From Catenovulum sediminis (GTDB taxonomy: Bacteria > Pseudomonadota > Gammaproteobacteria > Enterobacterales > Alteromonadaceae), in NCBI RefSeq assembly GCF_040270295.1, contig NZ_JBELOE010000265.1: a stretch of DNA of 64,000 nt; one strand, given 5' to 3'. The translations under genes were made by a program, and so were the position numbers. This document shows positions 17,965 through 28,000 of this stretch, piece by piece. The notes under the pieces are model-generated. The model did no database searches. It saw only the letters and a program-made list of their open reading frames with translations, and was not told the DNA's origin. Within the stretch, counting starts at the first letter, position 1. Every line of letters begins with the position of its first letter.

Positions 17965-17983
17965 CACTGAATAATTTCAAAAA

Positions 17984-20071
17984 TTATTTAGCTTCTTTTT
18001 TCTCTTTCTCTGCTGCGATGACCGCTTCAGCAACATTATTTGGACATGCTGCGTAATGAGAGAATTCCATTGAGAACTGACCACGACCAGAAGTCATAGT
18101 ACGTAAGTGTCCAATGTAACCAAACATTTCAGATAGAGGTACGTCAGCTTTAATACGAACGCCTGATACACCAGCTTCCTGGTCTTTGATCATACCACGA
18201 CGACGGTTGATATCACCGATCACATCACCAACGTGATCTTCTGGCGTAAATACGTCAACTTTCATGATAGGCTCAAGTAACTGAGGACCTGCTTTTTTCA
18301 TTGACTGACGGAATGCGCCTTTTGCTGCAATTTCAAACGCGATTGCAGATGAATCCACTGCGTGGTAAGCACCGTCAAATAATTCGATTTCAACGTCTAA
18401 AGTTGGGAAGCCTGCAAGCACACCGGTTTCCATCATGCTCTTGAAGCCTTTTTCAATAGCAGGGAAGAATTCTTTAGGTACGTTACCACCCACAACTGTT
18501 GATGTGAAAGTGAAACCAGAGTTAGGCTCGCCAGGTCTGATTTTATAATCAATTTTACCGAACTGACCAGAACCACCAGACTGCTTCTTGTGTGTATAGC
18601 TGTCTTCAATGGCTTGTGTAATTGTTTCACGGTAAGCAACCTGAGGCTGACCTACGTTTAACTCAACACCGTATGTACGCTTTAAGATGTCAACTTTGAT
18701 ATCTAAGTGAAGTTCACCCATACCTTTAAGGATGGTTTCACCAGAATCTTCGTCAGTTTCAACTTGGAAAGTTGGATCTTCAGCAACCATTTTACCAATT
18801 GCGATACCCATTTTTTCAGTTGAACCTTTATCTTTTGGCGCAACGGCAATAGAGATTACTGGCTCAGGGAATACCATAGGCTCAAGTGTACAAGCATGTT
18901 TTGGATCACATAAAGTGTGACCAGTTTGAACATTCTTCATACCTACGATAGCGATGATGTCACCCGCTTGAGCAGAAGTTAATTCAGAACGATCATTTGC
19001 GTGCATCTCAACCATACGGCCAACACGCTCAGTTTTACCGGTAAATGAGTTAAGAATGGTGTCGCCTTTGTTCAACTTACCAGAGTAAATACGAATAAAG
19101 GTTAATGCACCAAATCTGTCATCCATAATTTTAAATGCTAATGCACGGAACGGCTCATCTGCAGATACGATTGCTTTTTCACCAGTCGGCGTACCTTCTG
19201 CATCTGTTAAGTCTTGCGGCTCAACTTCAGTCGGTGCTGGTAAATAATCAGTTACCGCATCTAATACTAATTGGATACCTTTGTTTTTAAACGCAGAACC
19301 ACAATAAGTTGGGAAGAAAGATAAATTGTGAGTCCCTTTACGGATACAATCTTTAATCTGATCAACTGACGGCTCAACACCTTCTTCAAGGTATGCCATC
19401 ATTAGATCTTCATCTTGCTCTAAAGCAGTTTCGATCAAAGCTTCACGGTATTCTGCTGCTTTATCGACTAATTCAGCTGGGATATCCTCAACTTTGAAGT
19501 TTTCAGGTAGACCCGTGTCATCCCAGATGTAAGCTTTTTGACTTAATAAATCAACAACACCACAGAATTCATCTTCAATACCGATCGGTAAAGTCATCAC
19601 CAAAGGTGTCGCACCTAAAACGTTTTTAACTTGGTTTACAACACGGTAAAAATCAGCACCCATACGGTCTAATTTATTTACGAAGATCAAACGAGAAACT
19701 TCTGAATCATTCGCATAGCGCCAGTTTGTTTCTGATTGAGGCTCAACACCACCTGAACCACAGAATACACCGATACCACCATCCAATACTTTTAATGAAC
19801 GGTAAACTTCTACTGTGAAATCAACGTGTCCAGGTGTATCAATGATATTTAAACGATGGTCATTCCAGAAACAAGTTGTTGCAGCTGACTGGATTGTGAT
19901 ACCACGCTCAGCTTCCTGTTCCATGAAGTCAGTTGTAGATTCGCCGTCATGAACTTCACCAGTTTTATGGATTTTACCGGTTAATTTAAGAATTCGTTCT
20001 GTTGAAGTAGTTTTGCCCGCATCAACGTGAGCAAAAATACCAATATTTCTATATTTGGATAAATCAGTCAT
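17984..20071 (-). CDS. fusA: Elongation factor G, stand-alone copy
   Basis: A 695-residue translational GTPase with G1 AHVDAGKT (14-21), G2 in the ERGITIQSA region, G3 DTPGHVDF, G4 NKLD and the usual EF-G domains II-V (YRETITQ, HLRTMTSGRGQFSMEF). It promotes translocation and, with RRF, ribosome recycling. There are no rpsL, rpsG or tuf genes around it, so this is not the str-operon copy. Such isolated copies in Vibrio and Alteromonadales are usually a second paralogue (EF-G2). Whether this one does both jobs or a specialised one cannot be read here. It has its own promoter region (171-bp gap) and shares a terminator with the GNAT-C39 gene. Confidence 0.92.
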   Translation of the reverse strand: MTDLSKYRNIGIFAHVDAGKTTSTERILKLTGKIHKTGEVHDGESTTDFMEQEAERGITIQSAATTCFWNDHRLNIIDTPGHVDFTVEVYRSLKVLDGGIGVFCGSGGVEPQSETNWRYANDSEVSRLIFVNKLDRMGADFYRVVNQVKNVLGATPLVMTLPIGIEDEFCGVVDLLSQKAYIWDDTGLPENFKVEDIPAELVDKAAEYREALIETALEQDEDLMMAYLEEGVEPSVDQIKDCIRKGTHNLSFFPTYCGSAFKNKGIQLVLDAVTDYLPAPTEVEPQDLTDAEGTPTGEKAIVSADEPFRALAFKIMDDRFGALTFIRIYSGKLNKGDTILNSFTGKTERVGRMVEMHANDRSELTSAQAGDIIAIVGMKNVQTGHTLCDPKHACTLEPMVFPEPVISIAVAPKDKGSTEKMGIAIGKMVAEDPTFQVETDEDSGETILKGMGELHLDIKVDILKRTYGVELNVGQPQVAYRETITQAIEDSYTHKKQSGGSGQFGKIDYKIRPGEPNSGFTFTSTVVGGNVPKEFFPAIEKGFKSMMETGVLAGFPTLDVEIELFDGAYHAVDSSAIAFEIAAKGAFRQSMKKAGPQLLEPIMKVDVFTPEDHVGDVIGDINRRRGMIKDQEAGVSGVRIKADVPLSEMFGYIGHLRTMTSGRGQFSMEFSHYAACPNNVAEAVIAAEKEKKEAK

Positions 20072-20242
20072 TGCTTTACTCTATATAAACATGTGTCAAG
20101 AATTAATAGCGCGATAGGATACAGGGTAATACGTCAATTGAAAAGCAGGTCAGCGATGAAATATCCACAAAGCGGAATATATTATGCTTATTGTTCTTTA
20201 ATTTGCTTATATTTACCGAATATTTAACACACTAACCAAACT

Positions 20243-21709
20243 TTACCGGCCTCTTTGTTCTAATCGCCGAGCCATCTCTGACATAATAATCATATATAAT
20301 TCATCCCCTAGGTATAAATCTTCCACTTCAGAATCTAAACTGGGGTTGTCATTAATTTCGATAACATATGCTTGATTATTATGTTGTTTTATATCTACAC
20401 CATATAAACCACTGCCAATGACTTTAGCCGCTTTTAAAGCCGCATCCAAAACAACTTTAGGCACTTCAAATGTTGGTAATGTATCAAAACCGCCTGAATC
20501 TACAGTGGATTCATCATGTTTATAAATCTGCCAATGATTTCTTGCCATATGATATTTACATGCATATAAAGGCTTGTTGTTTAACACGCCAATTCGCCAA
20601 TCAAACTCGGTAAATAAATAAGTTTGAATCAATACAAGCGCACTTTGGTTTAATAATTCGCTTAAACGGCCATGTAACTCATCGCGGTTTTGTACTTTGA
20701 AAACCCCTTTTGAAAAGGCACTTTCAGGCACCTTTAAGACCATTGGGTAGGTAAATTCGCTTTCAATCTTATCAAGTTGTACTTGACTGGCATTACTCAC
20801 TGAGATTGTTTTTAACGCAGGCACCTTGTTATAGCTAAAAGCATCTTGTAAAAATACTTTATTACAACACCTGAGTATTGATGTTGGGTCGTCAATGACA
20901 ACTAAACCTTCTAACTCAGCTTTACGGGCAAATCGATAGGTATAGTGATCGATAGCTGTCGTCACACGAATAAACAGCGCGTCAAACTCATTGAGTTTGG
21001 CATAGTCATTTTCACCAATAAACTCAGCGCGAATACCTACTTTAGCCGCCGCTTTAACCATTTTTGCCAGAGCAACTTTATCACTGGGTGGTAAAGCTTC
21101 GTTTTCGTCAACTAATATCGCCATATCCCAGCGGTAACGCTTTTTGGGACGTGATGTTAACCATAACCGTTGATTAAAGTCTAATAATGCTTTTTCAAAT
21201 TTTTGAAACTGGCTTTCGTTAAGCCCGGTGTAACTGCGACAATTAATATCCGTTATACAGCAATTAATAATATCTATTTCAACACTCAAAATGGGCGCCG
21301 GAAATTGCATAAATAGCTTTTTAGCCAATGCTTCAAAACCACTGATATCCGCCTGACCAAAATAAATGTACAAAGTTAAACTGCGTTGCTCATGCTTGCG
21401 TAATTTTTGTAGTACTGCCGGCATTACAGTGTCACTTAACTGAGGTTTGTATAATTGCTCATTCCTCAAGTCATTAATTGTATTTACAGACGGCAAAACT
21501 TTATGGCCGCGCGCTTCTGCCAATAACGAGCAATAATAACCTTTGCTTAAGTACTGATCAGTGTCACATAAATTTATAATTTTTACTTTGCGCAGATCTT
21601 TTCTGGGATGTTCGGCAAGGTATTGGTCAAATGTTAATAAAAAATTATCCTTTACATCTTTCCCTTCTAATGAAAGATACTCGTCAGACACTACAAAACT
21701 GGTGAACAT
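20243..21709 (-). CDS. RimK-like ATP-grasp ligase with RLAN domain
   Basis: A 488-residue protein with two parts. The N-terminal RLAN domain (about 1-190) contains INLCDTDQYLSKGYYCSLLAEARGH. The C-terminal ATP-grasp fold (about 200-480) contains YPMVLKVPESAFSKGV (nucleotide-binding strands), LVLIQTYLFTEFDWRIGVL, and the metal-binding end YVIEINDNPSLD. RimK relatives ligate amino acids, often glutamate, to peptides or proteins via an acyl-phosphate. The substrate of the RLAN subgroup is unknown. The start ATG has a strong GGAG site. Family knowledge links this gene with GNAT-C39 fusions, as here on the other side of fusA. It is transcribed separately from fusA or as its upstream operon partner (171-bp gap, no terminator seen). 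Confidence 0.85.
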   Translation of the reverse strand: MFTSFVVSDEYLSLEGKDVKDNFLLTFDQYLAEHPRKDLRKVKIINLCDTDQYLSKGYYCSLLAEARGHKVLPSVNTINDLRNEQLYKPQLSDTVMPAVLQKLRKHEQRSLTLYIYFGQADISGFEALAKKLFMQFPAPILSVEIDIINCCITDINCRSYTGLNESQFQKFEKALLDFNQRLWLTSRPKKRYRWDMAILVDENEALPPSDKVALAKMVKAAAKVGIRAEFIGENDYAKLNEFDALFIRVTTAIDHYTYRFARKAELEGLVVIDDPTSILRCCNKVFLQDAFSYNKVPALKTISVSNASQVQLDKIESEFTYPMVLKVPESAFSKGVFKVQNRDELHGRLSELLNQSALVLIQTYLFTEFDWRIGVLNNKPLYACKYHMARNHWQIYKHDESTVDSGGFDTLPTFEVPKVVLDAALKAAKVIGSGLYGVDIKQHNNQAYVIEINDNPSLDSEVEDLYLGDELYMIIMSEMARRLEQRGR

Positions 21710-21907
21710 AATGCTCCTTTACCATGCCGTTATCTCGGCGCCTAAACCCAACCGAATTGGCTGATATTTTTTCGAAGTTTAGGATAATTAGGGCAAAAAT
21801 CAATGAATATAAACAGCGTTTATAAAATAATTAATTAAATAAAATTGCCTTCTTGTTACTTTCGTGTTTAAACTTAAATTATCTTTAATTTGCACCTCAT
21901 AAATTGC

Positions 21908-22348
21908 ATGCAAATACGTGAAGCCAGCGTCACTGATATACCCGCTTTGGATATCATTCGACAAAAACCATCTGATAATCCACTCCCGCTAAACAAGCCT
22001 ATTTCCGAAATTTGTTATCACAACTACCTGACTCTATATGGTAAAGGTTGGGTCAGTTATGATACAGGTGGCGTAAATGGGTATGTCATTTGTTCAAAAA
22101 AAGAAAGCAGCATCTGGGCATTATTTGTCGATCCAAGTTACCAACGGCAAGGTATCGGCCAACTATTACTCAGCACGGCTTCAAATTGGTTATATCAATC
22201 CGGTATCTGTAAGATTTACCTTTCTACTGGCGTTAACTCAAGGGCTGAACATTTTTATCAAAAACAAGGTTGGACACGAGGTGCGGTACTCAGCACAGGT
22301 CAGGTTACCTACTACAAAGAAAAACATTTTCTCAAAAACACTGGTTGA
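21908..22348 (+). CDS. GNAT family N-acetyltransferase
   Basis: A 146-residue single GNAT domain from the ATG at 21908, where the sequence MQIREASVTDIPAL begins. A TTG 18 bp upstream is less likely. The acetyl-CoA-binding motif is VDPSYQRQGIGQLLLSTA and the C-terminal part is AEHFYQKQGWTRG. The substrate cannot be assigned: small molecule, antibiotic or protein N-terminus are all possible. Its stop codon lies inside the first LexA box of recN, so the two genes are tightly packed and recN has its own promoter. Confidence 0.85.
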   Translation: MQIREASVTDIPALDIIRQKPSDNPLPLNKPISEICYHNYLTLYGKGWVSYDTGGVNGYVICSKKESSIWALFVDPSYQRQGIGQLLLSTASNWLYQSGICKIYLSTGVNSRAEHFYQKQGWTRGAVLSTGQVTYYKEKHFLKNTG

Positions 22349-22356
22349 CCATACAG
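22341..22356 (+). promoter_or_regulatory. LexA box 1 upstream of recN
   Basis: CTG-N10-CAG spacing is exact (CTGGTTGACCATACAG). The box overlaps the stop codon of the preceding gene and the -35 hexamer TTGACC (22345-22350); a -10 TTAAAT follows after 17 bases (22368-22373). LexA bound here would block RNA polymerase. Confidence 0.7.
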
Positions 22357-22372
22357 TATTTTTCAGCTTAAA

Positions 22373-22392
22373 TACTATTCATGTATACAGTA
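22373..22392 (+). promoter_or_regulatory. LexA box 2 upstream of recN
   Basis: A 20-bp palindrome-like site, TACTATTCAT then GTATACAGTA. The right half is perfect for the consensus and the left half departs from it (CTA instead of CTG). It lies at the -10/start region 28 bp before recN, giving the two-box arrangement known from E. coli recN. Confidence 0.65.
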
Positions 22393-22420
22393 TTTAATTT
22401 CTGGTTTTGGAGAATCATCC

Positions 22421-24085
22421 ATGTTGACGCAATTGTACGTAAAAGATTTTGCTATTGTTGAATCCTTGGATATCGAAGTCGATCCGGGCATGACAACAAT
22501 CACAGGTGAAACGGGTGCAGGTAAATCTATATCTATTGATGCCTTAAGCCTGTGTTTAGGCAGCCGGGCCGAAGCGTCTATGGTACGCCCTGGTGCTGAT
22601 AAAACAGAGGTTTGTGCGACATTTAATATCAGCCAAATCCAATCTGCTAAAAATTGGCTGCTAGAACAAGACATGCTAGAAGTTGATCAACAGGAATGTA
22701 TTGTCCGTCGAGTGATTACAGCGGAAGGCCGCTCACGTGCTTATATTAACGGCGCGCCTGTCCCTGCCCAATTATTACGTTCATTTGCACCCCATTTGGT
22801 GAATATCCATGGCCAACACGCTCATCAGTTATTATTGAAACCTGATTATCAATTGTCTTTAGTTGACCAATTTGCCGGGCATAAACACTTATTGGCACAG
22901 ACAACTCTTGCTTATCAGGGTTGGAATAAACTTAAACAAGAACTCAAAAAACTCGATGAAGAACAAGCGCAACGTGAAGCCAGATATCAATTATTGGAAT
23001 ATCAGGTTGCTGAGCTAGATGAATTTGCTTTGCAAGAAGGTGAATTTAAAGAAATTGAGGCAGAGCACAAGCGTTTATCAAACTCGGTTACCTTGTTAAC
23101 AGATAGCCAGCAATGTTATGGCTTATTATATGAAAATGATGAACAAACAGTTGTCGGGCTGGTACAGCATATTCAACAAAAATTAATTGATTTATCACGC
23201 TTTGATTCAGGGCTCGGCAACATTACCCAAATGTTAACAGATGCTGAAATTCAATTAAAAGAAGCCAGTTATGAACTAAGGGATTACATTGAATCGCAAG
23301 AGCCGGATCCAGAAAGGTTAAATCTGCTAGACGAGCGTTTATCAACAGCACTTGAATTAGCGCGTAAGCATAAAGTTTCACCAGAAGATCTGCATATAGA
23401 ACATGCTAAATTAGCCGCTGAGTTAAATGAAATTAAGCGCTGCGATGAGGCAAACGTGCAATTGCAAATTGAAGTTGAAAATGCTCGAGAACAATACTGG
23501 CAGGCAGCAAATGCGCTGACTGAGAGTAGAAAAGAATCGGCAGAAAAACTGTCCGAACTTATCACCGCGAGTATGCAAAAATTGAATATGAAACAAGGTT
23601 TATTCAAAGTTGAACTTAGCAATTGCGAAAAACCGACTAAAAATGGTTCAGACAATATTGAATTTTTAGTATGCGCAAACCCGGGGCAACCTTTACAAGC
23701 AATGAGCAAAGTTGCATCGGGTGGAGAACTTTCTCGAATCAGCTTAGCGATTCAAGTACTCACTGCAGAAAAATCTGAAACCCCCACCTTAATCTTTGAT
23801 GAAGTGGATGTTGGCATTAGTGGGCCAACTGCAGCAGTTGTCGGTCAAATGCTTAGGCAAATTGGCGAATCAACTCAGGTAATTTGTGTAACTCACCTAC
23901 CCCAGGTAGCCGCATGTGGCCATCAACAAATGCAAGTTAGCAAATCGAACAACGCATCCTCAACGCAAACAACGATGGTAAAATTAACCACTGAACAACG
24001 CATTGAAGAACTTGCTCGTCTCTTGGGCGGTGATGTAATTACTAAAAATACATTGGAAAATGCCAGAGAGTTGTTGGTGGGTTAA
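22421..24085 (+). CDS. recN: DNA repair protein RecN
   Basis: A 554-residue SMC-like ATPase. Walker A is GETGAGKSIS near residue 30, a long coiled-coil middle runs about 150-360, the signature is SGGELSRISLAIQV, and Walker B is TLIFDEVDVGISG near residue 450, followed by the VTHLPQVAA loop. RecN acts in double-strand-break repair and holds sister chromatids together after DNA damage. The length matches E. coli RecN (553). The start has GGAG eight bases upstream. Two LexA boxes precede it, so SOS induction is strongly expected. It ends before a weak hairpin (24131-24138 with 24148-24155). Confidence 0.96.
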   Translation: MLTQLYVKDFAIVESLDIEVDPGMTTITGETGAGKSISIDALSLCLGSRAEASMVRPGADKTEVCATFNISQIQSAKNWLLEQDMLEVDQQECIVRRVITAEGRSRAYINGAPVPAQLLRSFAPHLVNIHGQHAHQLLLKPDYQLSLVDQFAGHKHLLAQTTLAYQGWNKLKQELKKLDEEQAQREARYQLLEYQVAELDEFALQEGEFKEIEAEHKRLSNSVTLLTDSQQCYGLLYENDEQTVVGLVQHIQQKLIDLSRFDSGLGNITQMLTDAEIQLKEASYELRDYIESQEPDPERLNLLDERLSTALELARKHKVSPEDLHIEHAKLAAELNEIKRCDEANVQLQIEVENAREQYWQAANALTESRKESAEKLSELITASMQKLNMKQGLFKVELSNCEKPTKNGSDNIEFLVCANPGQPLQAMSKVASGGELSRISLAIQVLTAEKSETPTLIFDEVDVGISGPTAAVVGQMLRQIGESTQVICVTHLPQVAACGHQQMQVSKSNNASSTQTTMVKLTTEQRIEELARLLGGDVITKNTLENARELLVG

Positions 24086-24218
24086 CAAGACAAGTGTTTA
24101 TTGGGCAATATATAAAATTTAAAACGTCAGTAAAGGGAGAGCCATTTTCCCTTTATTGCGGTTCGAGGGGTTACAAACACTAAATTTCACTGTGCTCGTA
24201 CCCCTTGTTGTTCTAAAT

Positions 24219-24956
24219 TTAATCTGCCTCGGCAACTTTTTGTCTGGCTTTAATTTTACGCAGCCGCATGTTCATTAACTCGATACTGACTGAGAAGAAC
24301 ATCGCAAAATAAATATAGCCTTTAGGTATGTGTAAATCTAAACCTTCGCCCATTAAGGTTATCCCAATAAGCATCAAAAAGGATAGTGCTAAAATTTTAA
24401 TGGTTGGATTATTATCAACAAAATCAGAAATGGCTTTTGCAGTGAGTAACATCACGAGTACTGAAATCAAGATAGCGATAACCATAATGGATACATGCTG
24501 CACTAAACCCACAGCTGTAATAACAGAATCTAATGAAAACACCACGTCTAAAATAGCAATTTGAATCAGTACACTGACAAATCCCACTTTAATTTTGCTT
24601 TTATCTGGGCCATGTACATCAGGATCTAGCGCATTGTGAATTTCAAACGTTGCTTTAGCCAGTAAAAATAAACCACCGCCAAGTAATACTAAATCCCGAC
24701 CGGAAATCTCATTTCCTAAAATACTAAACCAAGGGTGAATTAATTCGGTTACCCAAACAATACCCAACAATAAAACAAGACGTGACAATAATGCGAGTGA
24801 AATACCCAGTTTTCGCGCTTTATCACGCTGCGCTTCGGGTAATTTTGAAACAAGAATAGAAATGAAGATGATATTATCGACACCCAGAACAATTTCGAGT
24901 CCGATCAAAGCAAATAAAGCTATCCAAGCATTCGCGTCGTACATCCATTCAAACAT
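24219..24956 (-). CDS. TerC family integral membrane protein
   Basis: A 245-residue protein with about seven transmembrane helices. It carries the two TerC-family acidic motifs EIVLGVDNIIFISI (near residue 25) and DVVFSLDSVITAVG (near residue 145), which sit in membrane helices and are thought to bind metal ions. This short form resembles YgdQ/YoaE-type TerC proteins without a CBS domain. Members are linked to tellurium resistance, manganese export or metalation of exported proteins; which of these applies is unknown. It stands alone between recN (convergent) and ydiJ (same strand, 74-bp gap). Confidence 0.88.
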   Translation of the reverse strand: MFEWMYDANAWIALFALIGLEIVLGVDNIIFISILVSKLPEAQRDKARKLGISLALLSRLVLLLGIVWVTELIHPWFSILGNEISGRDLVLLGGGLFLLAKATFEIHNALDPDVHGPDKSKIKVGFVSVLIQIAILDVVFSLDSVITAVGLVQHVSIMVIAILISVLVMLLTAKAISDFVDNNPTIKILALSFLMLIGITLMGEGLDLHIPKGYIYFAMFFSVSIELMNMRLRKIKARQKVAEAD

Positions 24957-25030
24957 AAAATAAACCTTATAAAATAGTGCGATATTGCATTGCGCAAATA
25001 TCGCACGACTTTACAGCAGATTAAAGCAGA

Positions 25031-28000
25031 TTATTGAATAATTTTTAATAATGCCTGCACTGGATGTTGAGGTTTAAAACCATCTTCTCTTTTTACTTGT
25101 GAACGGCATGAATACCCCGTCGCTAATATCTCTTCCGGCTTATTCTGCTTAACCTTATCCGCCCAGCTCATTTGATAAATCTGTTTAGAATTGTCTAGGT
25201 GCGAAGCTTCGTGACCATAGGTACCAGCCATACCACAACAACCAACCGCAACAGGTGTAAGTTGCGCGCCCACTTTAGCAAATATACTTTGCCAATCTTT
25301 ATGGGTACTGGCAATGGCCGTTTTTTCAGAACAATGTGAAAACAATTTATACTGTGTTTGCACTGTTTCAGATGCTGCAGGAAATGCAACATCCTTCAAC
25401 CATTCGTGTGGTAACAACACATTAAAATCACCACGCTGTTCGCCCAATGCTTTTTGATACTCGTCTCGATAACACAATACAAGACTCGGGTCGGTACCCA
25501 CCAGCGTTATTTTGAGTTCATCTAACTGGTTCAAAAAATCAGCCGCAGTTTTAGCGGTTTGCGCAAAGCGTTTTAAAAAACCTTTCACGTGTTGTGGTTT
25601 ACCATTTGGCACAAAAGGTAAAATAATCGGCGTATAACCTAATTTAGCAATCAGCTTGACCCAATCAGCCACCACGTCGGCATCATAAAATGAAGTGAAG
25701 GGATCTTGCACAATCGCGACCAATTTAAGTCTTTGTGCTTCCGACATTTGTTGAATACGGGCTAGATCCCAATCCAGCACATTCACATCACCCACTTGTT
25801 TATGCAGTGGTGGCACACTTAACAAAGGGGTATCCACATAACCAACTGTCTTTTTAATCAATGCCTTTAGCGGTGCACTATCAACAAGAAAGTTGAACAG
25901 TCTTGGCGCTTTAGCCATTAACGGCGCACTGTTTTCAATTGAGGCAACTAAATAATCTTTAAGTGGCCGCGCATAACGCGCATAATACAGTTGTAAAAAC
26001 CTTGCTCTAAAGCCAGGTACATCAACCTTTATCGGGCATTGACTCGAACAAGCTTTACAAGCCAAACACTCATCCATCGCTTCCATCACTTCATGAGAGT
26101 AATCATATTCGCCCTGATTTTTTTTCTTTTTATTGCGCCTGCGGGCAAACCAAGAAGAATCATCATCTCCTTTTAATATCGCTTTTTCTTCATCATTAAA
26201 ATCAATGCCCTGATTACTTAATTGCCTTAACCATTCACGCATTAAACCCGCTCGCCCTTTTGGACTATGACGACGATCACGCGTTACTTTGTAAGATGGA
26301 CACATCGGACTACTAGCATCCCAGTTAAAACACAAGCCATTACCATTACAATTCATGGCAGTTTCAACACTTTCTTTAACTTCAACGGGAATTTGCCTGT
26401 CGAAATAACCGCGCTTAGTATCGTCAACCGAGACCAATTTTTCGTCTGAACTGATAGGCGTACAAATCTTACCCGGATTGACTCGATTCAATGGATCAAA
26501 CACAGATTTAATTTTACGTAGCTCTAAAAATAAAGATTCGCCAAAAAACTCTGGGCCATATTCACTGCGATATCCTTTACCATGTTCGCCCCACATCAAA
26601 CCACCATATTTGGCCGTTAAGGCGACCACTTTGTCTGAAATCTGGCGCAAAATAACTTCTTGTTCGGGATCGTTCATATCCAACGCAGGCCGCACATGCA
26701 ATACCCCAGCATCAACATGTCCAAACATGCCATAGTTGAGCTGATAACTATCCAGCAGCTCACGAAACTCCATAATAAAATCAGCTAAATTTTCAGGCGG
26801 TACCGCTGTATCTTCAGCAAATGCGATCGGCTTTTTACTGCCTTTGGTGTTCCCCAACAAACCAACCGCTTTTTTACGCATTTCGTAAATCAGACCAATA
26901 CTGGACAAATCAGTTGTCACCTGATAACCGATAATGCCACCTTCACCAGTGCTCACCATCTGCTCTAAACGTTCAGTTAACTGTTCTAGCTTGTAATCTA
27001 TTTCAGCTTGCTCAACAGCATTAAATTCAACGATGTTAATGCCTTCGAGTGTTTTGCCTGGAACATCTTCAATCAGATGTTTAACCGATTCCCAAATAAT
27101 ATCTTCTCTGGCAAGGTTTAATACTTTGCTGTCAATTGTTTCAACCGATGTTGCGTTGGCTTCAACTAAAAATGGTGCATTGCGCAGGGCTGATTCAAAG
27201 CTATCGTATTTAACATTAACCAATGTTTTGTATGGCGCGATGGGCGTAATATTCAATTTAGCTTCAGCGACAAAAGCAAGCGACCCTTCAGAGCCTGTGA
27301 TAATGCGACTTAAATCAAATTCAGTAAGATCATCGTTAAAAACATGCTCTAAGTCATAACCGGTTAAAAAACGGTTTAAACGGGGAAATTTATCTAGTAT
27401 CTGTGAACGTTTTTCGCGACAAGTTGCCAATACTTGACGATAAACATGTCCAATGTTTGTATCTTGCTGTGCAATTTTTTCAGCATCGGTTGTTGACGTT
27501 TTCTGGGTTGTTAATACCTCACCAGATAATAATACACTGGTTAAAGCTAATACATGATCACTGGTTTTTCCGTATACCAGAGAACCTTGCCCAGAGGCAT
27601 CTGTATTAACCATGCCGCCAATAGTTGCCCTGTTACTCGTGCTTAAATCTGGGGCAAAAAAGTAACCATGTGGTTTCAAAAACGCATTGAGTTGATCTTT
27701 AACAACCCCTGCCTGCACTTTGACCCAGCCTTCTTGTGCATTAAAGTCCAGTATTTGGTTCATATGTCGGCTGATATCAACAACAATCCCGGTTGTTAAT
27801 GACTGGCCATTGGTGCCAGTTCCACCACCGCGCGGCGAAAATTTAACAGCCTGATATTGCGGTTTGCTGGCCAGCTTTGTCAGTATAACTAGATCATCTG
27901 TCGATTTTGGCAAAACAACAGCCTGTGGCAGTGCCTGATACACACTGTTGTCGGTAGAAACGGAAAAACGACTGGCATAACTTGTTTCAATATCACCGGA

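Noticed and set aside
24131..24155. Hairpin after recN as a Rho-independent terminator
   Set aside because: The 8-bp stem TAAAGGGA/TCCCTTTA is AT-rich and not followed by a T-run, so it was not listed as a terminator.
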